In this document: one piece after another, positions 30,616-38,309 of the stretch
How positions within the stretch are numbered: position 1 is the stretch's first letter
Layout of the letters: every line of letters begins with the position of its first letter
Assembly (NCBI GenBank): GCA_017524035.1
Contig: JAFWUY010000055.1
Coordinates: 1-38,309, forward strand
Direction of reading: 5' to 3'
Length of the DNA: 38,309 bases
DNA from: Lachnospiraceae bacterium
Lineage (GTDB): Bacteria; Bacillota; Clostridia; Lachnospirales; Lachnospiraceae
Notes under the pieces: model-generated
Databases searched by the model: none
What the model was told of the DNA's origin: nothing
Seen by the model: only the letters and a program-made list of their open reading frames with translations
Position numbers and translations under genes: made by a program

Positions 30616-32997
30616 ATGAACAGATTATTTATGATAGCCCGTAATAATATCAAGAGACAAAAGGGCGATATGATCACATTCATGCTGCTCATGTTTCTTT
30701 CCGCCTTTCTGATCTTCGACTGTGCATCAGCCCTTCTCGGGATGGGAAAAGTGGTGGATGACAGATTCGAATCCGTTCATGGGGCGCATGTAGTCCTTTA
30801 TTCCACTGATCTGGAGATGGATGACAAGGCTGCGGAGGATGCGTTCAGGGAAAATGAGCATATAACCGAATATGAGAAAACTCCGTGCGTCATTGCCATG
30901 GCCGAGCACCGCCTAAAGGGGACTGAAGAATTCGGACAGTATCAGTTCCTGATCGAAAGATACGGAGAAACCAAGGAACTGATGAATATACATATGCCTG
31001 TGGATTCCTTCGGAAAAGACGACATACTGCTTCCTCTTTTTCTGGAGGGCAAGTATCCCCTCGGCTCATGCATACAGATCAAAATGGATGATGATATCTA
31101 TGATCTTAATGTTGCGGGATTTATAGAGGATCCGTATTTCAGCAGTTCCATCAATATAACCGTATATTCCGTTGTGGTATCCGGAGAGATGATGGATGAA
31201 TTTGCGGATGCTCATCCCACTGTTGCGATCAGGGGATATATCCACAAGGGAAGAACGGACGATCTTTCATACAGTACCAATGATCTTGAAGGCGAGATAT
31301 CGGCAGCTTATAAAGCATCTCTTGAAGACGCAAAGTCTGAAGAGCCCGGCATCACAGTGCCCGAGCCGCTCCTCATCAACTGGGAGATGATGCGCGGGGG
31401 TGCACAGTTCATGCCCATGGTGTTCATGGCAGTGATACTTGTTTTTGCCGTTATCATTCTTGTCATATCACTGGTTGTCATATCCTTCAGCATAAGGAAC
31501 TTCATAACAAGAAGCATGAAAAATACCGGAATACTCGAAGCGTGCGGTTATACCGTGACCGAACTCCGGATGTCGCTTGCGCTTCAGATACTTTTTGTCA
31601 CATTCCTAGGCTCGTTATCCGGGATCGTCGCCGCCATGGCTTCATTTCGCTTCTTTGGAATTGTCATCACCATGATCCTCGGACTGACCTGGACCTGCGG
31701 CATCAATTTCTTCATGGGCATCTTTGTCATCTTCGTACTTCTTCTTTTGTCAGCCGCGTTGTCCGTTATGCTGAGCTCTTCGCTTAAGAAAATATCCGTA
31801 CTGGATGCACTCAGAGGAGGTATTACGGCACATAACTTTAAACGTAATTTCTTCTCCTTTGAAAAGACACCGCTGCCCATACCTCTTGTGATGTCGCTTA
31901 AGGACTGCTTCGGAAATGCCGGCAGAAACCTTCTGATAGTTTTTATTTCAGCTGTCCTGATGATAGCCGCTCTTGCGGGCTTTGGGATACTTGAGAATTT
32001 CGGTAAGGATACCGGCAGTCTTATAAGTTTTATGGGCATGGATATTGCCACCGCAAGGATCGACGGCGAAGACGGTCTTACCAATGACATAGCCGCGTTA
32101 AACGGTGTGAACAAGGTAGTAAAGTGTTCCGACTTTGAACCCGTGATCTCATTCGGCGATGTTTCGACGGGAGTTCATGTCAATGTCGTTGATAACATAG
32201 GTAATGTTGAGAATCTCAATCTGATCGAAGGCAGGGTGATAGAAAATGCCAACGAGGTCATGCTTACAAACGGTGTTATGGAAGATCTCGGACTGAAGGT
32301 CGGCGATGTTGTTACGATCGAGTATGCCGGAAGCAGCGCAGAATATCTTGTCTGCGGAAGCCACCAGAGGATCGACCGTATGGGCAGAAGCGCATATATG
32401 ACTTTTGACGGGGCTTCAAAGATCCGGTCGGGTGATTTTCCTGTCTACTATCATGTAAATGCTTCTGAAGGGGTGACCTATGACGATATCGAATCCGAAG
32501 CAAGGGCTCTTGCCGAGGAGAAAGGGATCACTCTTTCATATCAGGATCTGGATAAGGTAATGAAGGATACCGCGGGAACGCTGGCTCTTGCCATGAAGCT
32601 TCTGTGCATACTCATCACCATGATCACCGTATTTATAGTGGTGTTCGTCGAATCACTTGTCATCCGCGCCAAGATGGCGAGAGAGTGGAAGGACCTCGGC
32701 ATAAGCAACGCTCTCGGAAGAAGCAGCAAAGAGCTGATAGTACAGATCATGCTTTCCAATATCCCTGCAATAGCCCTGGGCGGACTTATCGGAATACTTT
32801 TTTCCGGAAATGTGACCAGGAGCGTGACCAGACTGGCATTTTCCATCTTTTCCATCAGGAAGGTTGACATCACCATTCCCGTTATGTGGACTCTGATCTG
32901 CTTTGCCGGAATGATACTTGTTGCCGCCCTCTCTTCAGCTCTTGCAGGAGCGAAAGTCAGACATCTGCATCCCGTGGAGATGATCACGGAAGACTGA
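30616..32997 (+). CDS. FtsX-family ABC permease, duplicated architecture
   Basis: I choose ATG 30616 because it follows the ATPase stop directly with GGGGTGG upstream; earlier in-frame codons lie inside the ATPase gene. The 793-residue permease has one N-terminal helix (about 18-42), a first outer domain, an FtsX core with three helices (about 258-402, ending KKISVLDALRGG), a fifth helix (about 450-470), a second outer domain and a second FtsX core (about 655-793, ending HLHPVEMITED). This two-half, eight-helix layout is like LolC/YtrF-type permeases and differs from the ten-helix BceB. It should pair with the upstream ATPase. An 83-base gap precedes the response regulator with no terminator. 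Confidence 0.9.
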   Translation: MNRLFMIARNNIKRQKGDMITFMLLMFLSAFLIFDCASALLGMGKVVDDRFESVHGAHVVLYSTDLEMDDKAAEDAFRENEHITEYEKTPCVIAMAEHRLKGTEEFGQYQFLIERYGETKELMNIHMPVDSFGKDDILLPLFLEGKYPLGSCIQIKMDDDIYDLNVAGFIEDPYFSSSINITVYSVVVSGEMMDEFADAHPTVAIRGYIHKGRTDDLSYSTNDLEGEISAAYKASLEDAKSEEPGITVPEPLLINWEMMRGGAQFMPMVFMAVILVFAVIILVISLVVISFSIRNFITRSMKNTGILEACGYTVTELRMSLALQILFVTFLGSLSGIVAAMASFRFFGIVITMILGLTWTCGINFFMGIFVIFVLLLLSAALSVMLSSSLKKISVLDALRGGITAHNFKRNFFSFEKTPLPIPLVMSLKDCFGNAGRNLLIVFISAVLMIAALAGFGILENFGKDTGSLISFMGMDIATARIDGEDGLTNDIAALNGVNKVVKCSDFEPVISFGDVSTGVHVNVVDNIGNVENLNLIEGRVIENANEVMLTNGVMEDLGLKVGDVVTIEYAGSSAEYLVCGSHQRIDRMGRSAYMTFDGASKIRSGDFPVYYHVNASEGVTYDDIESEARALAEEKGITLSYQDLDKVMKDTAGTLALAMKLLCILITMITVFIVVFVESLVIRAKMAREWKDLGISNALGRSSKELIVQIMLSNIPAIALGGLIGILFSGNVTRSVTRLAFSIFSIRKVDITIPVMWTLICFAGMILVAALSSALAGAKVRHLHPVEMITED

Positions 32998-33080
32998 TAT
33001 CAAGGCATCATATGTCTGTTTTCACTGACTTCCCGTTATGATAAACTTATATGGATCGCAATGAAGATCGGGGAGTGTAT

Positions 33081-33776
33081 ATGCATTACAATTGTCTTAT
33101 AGTTGACGACGAGAAGGAACTGGCAAGAATGACGGCGGAATACTTCGAAATGTTCGAAGTAAAGACATGCTTTGTCACATCTGCCGATGAATGCTACGGA
33201 TTCCTCGAATCGAACAGCACGGATCTGATCCTCCTGGATATTAATCTGGGGGACGGATCCGGTTTTGATGTCTGCAAGAAGATCCGTGAAAAATACAGAC
33301 TGCCCATATTGTTCATAAGCGCAAGGCAGAGTGATGATGACATACTTATCGCTCTCAGTATAGGCGGAGACGATTATATCAAAAAGCCCTACAGCCTTTC
33401 CGTGCTGCTTGCCAAGGTGAAGGTCACACTAAAAAGGATAGCCGAATCGGGAGCATCGTCCGTGCAGACTGACGCCGGGATGTCACCTGAGGATGAGGCC
33501 TTATCACTTGATCCGTCCACCATGTCCGCAGTCCTGAGGGGAGAACGCATACCGCTCAAAGCCAGGGAATATGCGCTTCTCGAAGCACTCTACAATCATA
33601 AGAATACGATAGTTTCCAAGGACCGCCTGTTTGAGGAGGTCTGGGGAGACGGCTACTACAGTGACGGAACTCTGAATGTGCATATCCGAAAGCTCAGGGA
33701 GAAGATAGAAGAAAACCCCAACGATCCCGTATATATAAAAACTGTCTGGGGCACGGGATACATTCTTGAAATATGA
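33081..33776 (+). CDS. OmpR-family response regulator of the ABC operon
   Basis: I start the 231-residue protein at ATG 33081, which has GGGGAG five bases upstream; ATG 33051 has none. The receiver domain has the acidic pair in LIVDDEKE, phosphoacceptor Asp53 in LILLDINLGDGSGFD, and Lys102 in DDYIKKPYS. The C-terminal winged helix (about 140-230) has LKAREYALLEALYNHKNTIVSKDRLFEEVWG and LNVHIRKLREKIEENPNDPVYIKTVWGTGYIL. It overlaps the kinase gene by four bases (ATGA). The 11-bp direct repeat at 29701 upstream of the operon is its likely target, giving an autoregulated detoxification or envelope-stress circuit of the type common in Firmicutes. Confidence 0.93.
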   Translation: MHYNCLIVDDEKELARMTAEYFEMFEVKTCFVTSADECYGFLESNSTDLILLDINLGDGSGFDVCKKIREKYRLPILFISARQSDDDILIALSIGGDDYIKKPYSLSVLLAKVKVTLKRIAESGASSVQTDAGMSPEDEALSLDPSTMSAVLRGERIPLKAREYALLEALYNHKNTIVSKDRLFEEVWGDGYYSDGTLNVHIRKLREKIEENPNDPVYIKTVWGTGYILEI

Positions 33777-34936
33777 AACACATCAAGGGACTGATAATCA
33801 TACATACGGTCTTCATGCTGGCGGCTCTTTTCGTGCTTATTTATCTGTTTCGAAAAATGGGTACGGATACGGTCATAGTGGGCTCGTACAGTGATGATGA
33901 ACTGACCGTCTACAAGCGCATATGGGATGATCTGATGCTCGCACGTGATGCGGACAACAAAAGAATGCTTACCGTGCTGCTTGTGTTCTGGGGAATGGTC
34001 ACGGCATCGGGATATACGCTGATAACGATCATGTATTACAGACTTGTCCGCCCTGCCATGGACATGCAATACTTTTCTTCGGAGATAGCCGGCGGCAATC
34101 TCGATATCCCTCTTCCCGTCCGCAAAAGCAACCTGTTCGGTTCGTTTACGGAAAGCTTCGATATGATGAGGGAACAGCTGAAGGTTTCAAGGGACCGTGA
34201 GATAAAAGCCAGAAAGGCCAACCGTGATCTTGTGGCGGAACTCAGTCATGATCTTAAGACACCCGTGGCAACCATTCAGGCAGGATGCGAAGTGCTTGAT
34301 GCCCAGATGATGAGAAAGAGGGAGTCACTTGCAGAGGGCAATCCGGTAACACTGTCTTCGGACGAACTTGATTCCATGACAGAGAAAGTTTCGATGCTTT
34401 CCGATAAAGCCGCCACCATAAACAGTCTTGTGGAGAACGTGTTCCGTGCCACTCTGGATGATATGGAGGAGATCCGTATCGAAACCTCCGAGTATGATTC
34501 GAAGGTTCTGCTGGATCATATAAAGAGTCTGCAGGAATACGGCAACATTGTTATTGAGAATGAAATTCCCGAATGCCTTGTTTGCATAGACAAGCTCCGG
34601 ATGAAACAGGTCATCGACAATGTGGTGGGTAATTCCAGGAAATATGCCGGAACCGACATACATGTCAGATTTGGGATGGAAGAGATCTCCGACATTTCCG
34701 GAAAGAAGATGCGTTTTCTTTTTATCAGGATAGCGGACAGCGGACCGGGAGTAAAACCTGAGGAACTTCCTCTTGTAAGTGAGAAGTATTACCGCGGTAA
34801 GAACACTTCCGAAAAGCAGGGATACGGCCTCGGCCTTTACCTTGTAAGGACCTATATGGAAAGACAGGGCGGAGGATATGAATGTTATAACGAAGGCGGT
34901 TTTGTCGTAAAGCTTCTCGTCAAGGTGGCGGGATAA
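33773..34936 (+). CDS. Sensor histidine kinase of the ABC operon
   Basis: The 387-residue kinase has two membrane helices (about 5-26 and 66-88) separated by only about 40 outer residues. A HAMP-like segment and the H-box LVAELSHDLKTPVATIQAGCEVL with His159 follow. The ATPase domain has an N-box (VIDNVVGNSRKYAG), the F/G1 region IADSGPGVKPEELP and G2 GYGLGLYLVRTYMERQGG. The short sensor loop recalls intramembrane-sensing kinases such as BceS, which take their signal from the partner ABC permease; that is inference. It overlaps the regulator gene by four bases. The alpha-galactosidase gene starts 17 bases after its stop. Confidence 0.92.
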   Translation: MKHIKGLIIIHTVFMLAALFVLIYLFRKMGTDTVIVGSYSDDELTVYKRIWDDLMLARDADNKRMLTVLLVFWGMVTASGYTLITIMYYRLVRPAMDMQYFSSEIAGGNLDIPLPVRKSNLFGSFTESFDMMREQLKVSRDREIKARKANRDLVAELSHDLKTPVATIQAGCEVLDAQMMRKRESLAEGNPVTLSSDELDSMTEKVSMLSDKAATINSLVENVFRATLDDMEEIRIETSEYDSKVLLDHIKSLQEYGNIVIENEIPECLVCIDKLRMKQVIDNVVGNSRKYAGTDIHVRFGMEEISDISGKKMRFLFIRIADSGPGVKPEELPLVSEKYYRGKNTSEKQGYGLGLYLVRTYMERQGGGYECYNEGGFVVKLLVKVAG

Positions 34937-34953
34937 ATTCGGGAGGATATGAG

Positions 34954-36213
34954 ATGTACAGACCGAAGATTGCCCCTATGGGCTGGAACAGCTGGGATTG
35001 TTACGGAGCTGCCGTAACCGAAAAGGAAGTAAGACAGAATGCGGAATTCATGGCGGCTCATCTTAAACAGTACGGATGGGAATACGTTGTTGTTGATATA
35101 CAGTGGTATGAACCCGGAGCCACGACTCATGAGTACAGACCCTTTGCCGATCTGTGCATGGATGAATACGGAAGACTTCTTCCCGCTCCGAACAGATTCC
35201 CCTCTGCTGAAGGCGGTAAGGGCTTTGCGCCTCTTGCGGAATATGTCCATTCCCTCGGACTTAAATTCGGCATACATATAATGAGAGGAATCCCCCGTCA
35301 GGCTGTGCACAGAGATCTCCCCGTGCTCGGAACGGATAAGACCGCAAGGGATGCGGCAAGATTCAACAGCATCTGCATGTGGAATCCGGATATGTACGGA
35401 GCAAAGTCCGATGAGACCGGAAGGGCATATTATGATTCCATATTTAAGCTTTATGCCGAGTGGGGTGTCGACTTCATAAAGTGCGACGACATCTGCAGGG
35501 AGCTTCCTCATGAGGAAGAGGAAATGAAGATGCTCTCCGATGCGCTTAATTCATGCGGCAGAGAGATGGTGCTTTCGCTTTCCCCCGGCCCCGCACTTTT
35601 GGAAAAGGCGGAACTCTACAAGCAGCTTGCGAATATGTGGCGTATAACGGATGACTTCTGGGATGACTGGAAGCTTCTGTATGCCATGTTTGAACGAGCG
35701 GAAAAATGGAGCATTCATGCGGGTGCGGGTCACTACCCCGATGCGGATATGCTTCCCATCGGACCGATAAAGCAGGACTATGATATAAACAACAGGACCG
35801 CATTTACTGAGGATGAGCAGATGACCATGATGACCCTGTGGTGCATCATGCGTTCCCCGCTTATGATCGGCGGCGAGATGACTCGCTTCGACGACTTTAC
35901 GATGAAGCTGATCACCAATGACCGGATTCTCAGGATGCACAGAAATTCGAGAAATGCCCGTCAGATCTTCAGAAGAGATATTGCGGGCAGAGAATTCGCT
36001 TTATGGATGGCGGATGATTCCGAAGGCGGAAAGTATATTGCCGTATTTAACCTGTCTGATGAAGACGCAAGCCTTGAATTTGGTACAGAAGAGCTTGAAG
36101 GAGTTTCGGAAAATACGGCAGCGGTCGAGCTTTGGAGCGGCAAAGCGTATTCATTCGGAAGTACTGTTGAGGTTGATCTGTCCGCCCACGGATCGAAGGT
36201 TTTCCGTATCTGA
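34954..36213 (+). CDS. Cytoplasmic GH27 alpha-galactosidase-like hydrolase
   Basis: The 419-residue protein is a GH27 (clan D) glycosidase. It starts MYRPKIAPMGWNSWDCYG, the usual APPMGWNSW opening. It has VVVDIQWYEP, a nucleophile Asp178 in VDFIKCDD, and an acid/base Asp234 in WRITDDFWDDW, then HYPDADMLPIG and MRSPLMIGGEM. A C-terminal beta domain (about 330-419) completes the fold. There is no signal peptide, so it should act on imported galactosides. Activity could also be on other alpha-linked sugars (for example alpha-arabinopyranosides). GGGAGGATATGAG precedes the ATG. It follows the kinase by 17 bases, an odd neighbour for an ABC/two-component operon; it ends at a bidirectional terminator. 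Confidence 0.9.
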   Translation: MYRPKIAPMGWNSWDCYGAAVTEKEVRQNAEFMAAHLKQYGWEYVVVDIQWYEPGATTHEYRPFADLCMDEYGRLLPAPNRFPSAEGGKGFAPLAEYVHSLGLKFGIHIMRGIPRQAVHRDLPVLGTDKTARDAARFNSICMWNPDMYGAKSDETGRAYYDSIFKLYAEWGVDFIKCDDICRELPHEEEEMKMLSDALNSCGREMVLSLSPGPALLEKAELYKQLANMWRITDDFWDDWKLLYAMFERAEKWSIHAGAGHYPDADMLPIGPIKQDYDINNRTAFTEDEQMTMMTLWCIMRSPLMIGGEMTRFDDFTMKLITNDRILRMHRNSRNARQIFRRDIAGREFALWMADDSEGGKYIAVFNLSDEDASLEFGTEELEGVSENTAAVELWSGKAYSFGSTVEVDLSAHGSKVFRI

Positions 36214-36241
36214 TACGGATAATTGCTTACGGAATAATGAA

Positions 36242-36273
36242 AAAGGCCGGTAACCTTTCGGTTGCCGGCCTTT
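36242..36273. terminator. Bidirectional terminator between GH27 and nitroreductase genes
   Basis: A 14-bp stem with one G-T pair (36242-36255 with 36260-36273, core GGCCGG) has T-runs on both strands. It lies between convergent stops at 36213 and 36277. Confidence 0.9.
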
Positions 36274-36276
36274 TGA

Positions 36277-37116
36277 TCAGCATATCTTTACGCTTGCGAT
36301 GTACTGCGCATCATTCGGGATATTCAATCCGGGGTCGCATACGGTGACCTCCGCACGCTTTCCTTTATCCTCGACGCCCATTACAAAATGGGCAAGGGCG
36401 ATACCTATATCGGTCTTCTGAAGATCTCCCGTCGCATCACTTACATAGCCCTTGTCCTTCTTTTCATAGAAGTGGTAAATTCCGTCCTTAAGAATGATCC
36501 TCCAGGGCTGTTTGTTTACCGCAGACGGCGCCCATCTTACCATTTCGAGGATCCCGGCCATATCGTCATCCGGGGTCAGTGCCTTTCCCCATTCATCTTT
36601 AAAAAAGAGCTTATCTGATGAAATGCGGGAATCCGCTCCGACACCTTTACGCATCATGATCTCTTTGACGGATCTCTTGCCGGCGGGATATCCCAGCGGA
36701 CTGACGCAGGGCATCATATCTCTGGACTTTACTCCGGCAGCCGCTTCAAACAGATCCCTTTTCATGGTCCCGCCTATCATGACGGTTCCTATCCCGAGAT
36801 CCCATGCATGCATGATGAGCTTTTCAAAGGAATAACCGAAAGCTACATCGGCATAAGGCTTTTTTTCGACCTTGCCGGCAACATACAGCTGCTCGCCCGA
36901 AAGGACGGGACTGCTCAGTCCGTACTCCTTTGCGTCCAGAAGCACGAACTCTACCGGGATATCAAAGGGATTGGGAATATCTTTGATGTACTCTTTAATA
37001 TCATTAAGGTGCTGCTCGGAAAGAGGTTTTGCATCAAATGTCCTGACGCTCTTTCTGCTCATTATCTTTTCTTTTAAACTATCCATATTTGTCATTATAT
37101 TACAGTCTCTAATCAT
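36277..37116 (-). CDS. Nitroreductase-family protein (TM1586-type)
   Basis: I place the start at ATG 37116, the first in-frame ATG after the predicted transcription start near 37179; AAGGAA lies 12 bases upstream. ATG 37095 is the main alternative. The 279-residue protein has the fused two-lobe nitroreductase fold of the TM1586 group (Pfam TM1586_NiRdase): RKSVRTFDAKPLSEQHLNDI, FGYSFEKLIMHAWDLGIGTVMIGG and VRWAPSAVNKQPWRIILKDGIYHFY. The WAPSA-x-N-x-QPW motif is the FMN-binding signature. Function is a flavin-dependent reduction with unknown substrate. The codon frame continues upstream through the promoter, so longer versions should be disregarded. Confidence 0.85.
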   Translation of the reverse strand: MIRDCNIMTNMDSLKEKIMSRKSVRTFDAKPLSEQHLNDIKEYIKDIPNPFDIPVEFVLLDAKEYGLSSPVLSGEQLYVAGKVEKKPYADVAFGYSFEKLIMHAWDLGIGTVMIGGTMKRDLFEAAAGVKSRDMMPCVSPLGYPAGKRSVKEIMMRKGVGADSRISSDKLFFKDEWGKALTPDDDMAGILEMVRWAPSAVNKQPWRIILKDGIYHFYEKKDKGYVSDATGDLQKTDIGIALAHFVMGVEDKGKRAEVTVCDPGLNIPNDAQYIASVKIC

Positions 37117-37185
37117 AGAACATATTCGTTCCTTCCATTTAAAGTTTGATACGCCGGGTTTGAATATTGTTATACCTTTTATCAA

Positions 37186-37215
37186 ATTATATTTCACGCA
37201 ATACAAAATAGTCAA
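37186..37215 (-). promoter_or_regulatory. Nitroreductase promoter
   Basis: On the minus strand TTGACT (37215-37210) and a perfect TATAAT (37191-37186) are 18 bases apart. The start near 37179 gives a leader of about 63 bases to ATG 37116. Confidence 0.8.
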
Positions 37216-37321
37216 GATGTTTTTTTGCTGTTTTTTTGGATTCACGGAGTGTATATTATTACAGTGATAAACGGGCGTATGCCTGTTTGCGTCAGAACTG
37301 TCAGACTGTCCGGAGGTTTTT

Positions 37322-38092
37322 ATGCTGAATCGGTTTTCAAGGACTCAGTTGATATATGGTGCTGAAGCAATGGAGAAGCTTGCGGCTTCTCGTGTTGCCG
37401 TATTCGGGATCGGAGGAGTCGGCGGATATGTGGTTGAGGCACTTGCCAGGAGCGGAATAGGGGCCATCGATCTTATCGATGACGACAAGGTCTGTCTTAC
37501 AAACATAAACCGCCAGATAATCGCCACCATGAAGTCACTGGGACAATACAAAGTGGATGTGGCGGAAGAGAGGATACATGACATAAACCCGGACTGTAAG
37601 GTCAGGGCATTTAAAACTTTCTTTTTGCCGGAAACAAAGGATCAGTTTGATTTTACTGAATATGATTATGTGGTTGATGCCATAGATACGGTAACCGGAA
37701 AGCTCGCCATAATCGAAAAGGCCAATGCGGCGGGTGTTCCCGTCATGTCATCCATGGGTGCGGGAAATAAGATAAATGCATCACTTTTTGAAGTTGCGGA
37801 TATATATGACACTTCGGTCTGTCCGCTTGCCAAGGTAATGCGTCATGAATGCAAGAAGAGAGGCATCAAGCATCTGAAGGTCGTCTATTCCAGGGAAAAA
37901 CCCATAAGGCCCCTGGAAGATATGTCCATTAGCTGCAGGACAAACTGCATATGTCCTCCCGGAGCCGCAAGGAAATGTACGGAAAGAAGAGATATCCCGG
38001 GCTCCACGGCTTTTGCACCTTCGGTGGCCGGACTGATCATCGCGGGCGAGGTGATAAATGATCTGACCGGAATGAAAAGCATCAGGGGTTAG
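37322..38092 (+). CDS. tcdA: tRNA threonylcarbamoyladenosine dehydratase TcdA (ThiF/E1-like)
   Basis: The 256-residue protein is an E1-like ATP-dependent enzyme. It opens with FSRTQLIYGAEAMEKLAASRVAVFGIGGVGGYVVEALARSG (nucleotide-binding GxGGVGG at about 30-36). LIDDDKVCLTNINRQI, VVDAIDTVTGK, SSMGAGNK and the Cys-rich stretch CRTNCICPPGAARKC follow. TcdA (CsdL/YgdL) converts the t6A base at position 37 of ANN-decoding tRNAs to its cyclic form. CCGGAGG precedes the ATG. It stands alone, with its own unmapped promoter in 37217-37321 and the tRNA-Val gene convergent downstream. The size matches the family. Confidence 0.92.
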   Translation: MLNRFSRTQLIYGAEAMEKLAASRVAVFGIGGVGGYVVEALARSGIGAIDLIDDDKVCLTNINRQIIATMKSLGQYKVDVAEERIHDINPDCKVRAFKTFFLPETKDQFDFTEYDYVVDAIDTVTGKLAIIEKANAAGVPVMSSMGAGNKINASLFEVADIYDTSVCPLAKVMRHECKKRGIKHLKVVYSREKPIRPLEDMSISCRTNCICPPGAARKCTERRDIPGSTAFAPSVAGLIIAGEVINDLTGMKSIRG

Positions 38093-38220
38093 GCGATGAA
38101 GTTTTTCTGAACATAAATCTTCGTACCGAATATATAAAGCGGTTTGAGCTGCTTTCGCCTGTTTGTGCCTGTATTTTGATATTAAAGGCGTATGAAAATT
38201 TTTGACAGTGAGTGAACAGT

Positions 38221-38250
38221 AAAGAAGAGCCTTCGCAGGCTCTTCTTTTA
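38221..38250. terminator. Terminator hairpin of the tRNA-Val gene (possibly shared with tcdA)
   Basis: An 11-bp stem (AAAGAAGAGCC with GGCTCTTCTTT) with a TTCGCA-type loop begins directly after the tRNA 3' end. T-rich sequence follows on both strands. The 38093-38220 stretch before it shows nothing else I can support. Confidence 0.8.
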
Positions 38251-38251
38251 A

Positions 38252-38309
38252 TGGAAGCAAGGGGGCTCGAACCCCTGACCTTTCGCGTGTGAGGCGAACG
38301 CTCATCCCG
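38252..38309 (-). tRNA. tRNA-Val (anticodon CAC), 5' part outside the window
   Basis: Read on the minus strand, the sequence has an anticodon stem TTCGC/GCGAA with loop CTCACAC, giving anticodon CAC (valine, codon GTG). A five-base variable region AGGTC, a T-arm AGGGG-TTCGAGC-CCCCT and acceptor strand TGCTTCC with discriminator A follow. CCA is not encoded (the next bases are TTA). About 18 bases of the 5' end, including most of the D-arm and the acceptor 5' strand, lie beyond the window. Confidence 0.93.

Overview
The window looks like a metagenome-derived contig from a fibre-degrading gut or rumen Clostridia bacterium (Bacillota; Lachnospiraceae, Saccharofermentanaceae and Oscillospirales are all possible). 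The basis is strong AGGAGG-type ribosome binding sites, TTGACA/TATAAT promoters, VanR/BceR-like two-component systems, SdpR/SdpI proteins, a Gram-positive type IV pilus operon without a secretin, and intracellular xylan and galactoside hydrolases. The first ~109 bases do not fit: they are about 67% G+C and encode, on the minus strand, a radical-SAM-like fragment joined abruptly to a headless LytTR domain. That is most simply an assembly chimera, perhaps with archaeal DNA.

Layout. 109-2342 (+): LytTR fragment, a two-TM coiled-coil membrane protein, a CPCC cysteine-rich protein and a membrane-anchored small domain protein. 2344-6111 (-): pgeF (peptidoglycan editing) and a response regulator/histidine kinase pair. 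6278-10430 (+): a cytoplasmic GH10 xylanase-esterase fusion followed by a chemoreceptor whose C-terminus is a sugar-binding-protein domain predicted to lie inside the cell. 10576-12132 (-): uraA. 12370-14220 (+): an sdpR-sdpI-YhfC-protease operon whose promoter lies between two identical 20-bp palindromes.

14309-28330 (-) is one type IV pilus locus of ten genes. In transcription order it encodes three minor prepilins, a 1983-residue giant prepilin with about 28 GG-x-x-G repeats, a leaderless pilin-like membrane protein, PilC, a PilM-PilN fusion, a PilO-like protein, the PilB ATPase and the major pilin. PilT and the prepilin peptidase are absent from the window. The giant prepilin is the standout candidate for a new cell-surface system: a likely tip adhesin carried on the pilus.

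28604-29590 (+): a glutathione peroxidase/OhrR-type MarR operon. 29802-36213 (+): ABC ATPase, FtsX permease, response regulator, histidine kinase and a cytoplasmic GH27 alpha-galactosidase, preceded by an 11-bp-period direct repeat and a possible REP-like element. 36277-37116 (-): a nitroreductase. 37322-38092 (+): tcdA. The window ends inside a tRNA-Val(CAC) gene (-). The strongest hypotheses are the pilus-borne giant repeat protein, the intracellular-ligand chemoreceptor paired with an intracellular xylanase, and the SdpR/SdpI/protease operon with its dual operators. All functional statements rest on reading motifs; no database search was run.
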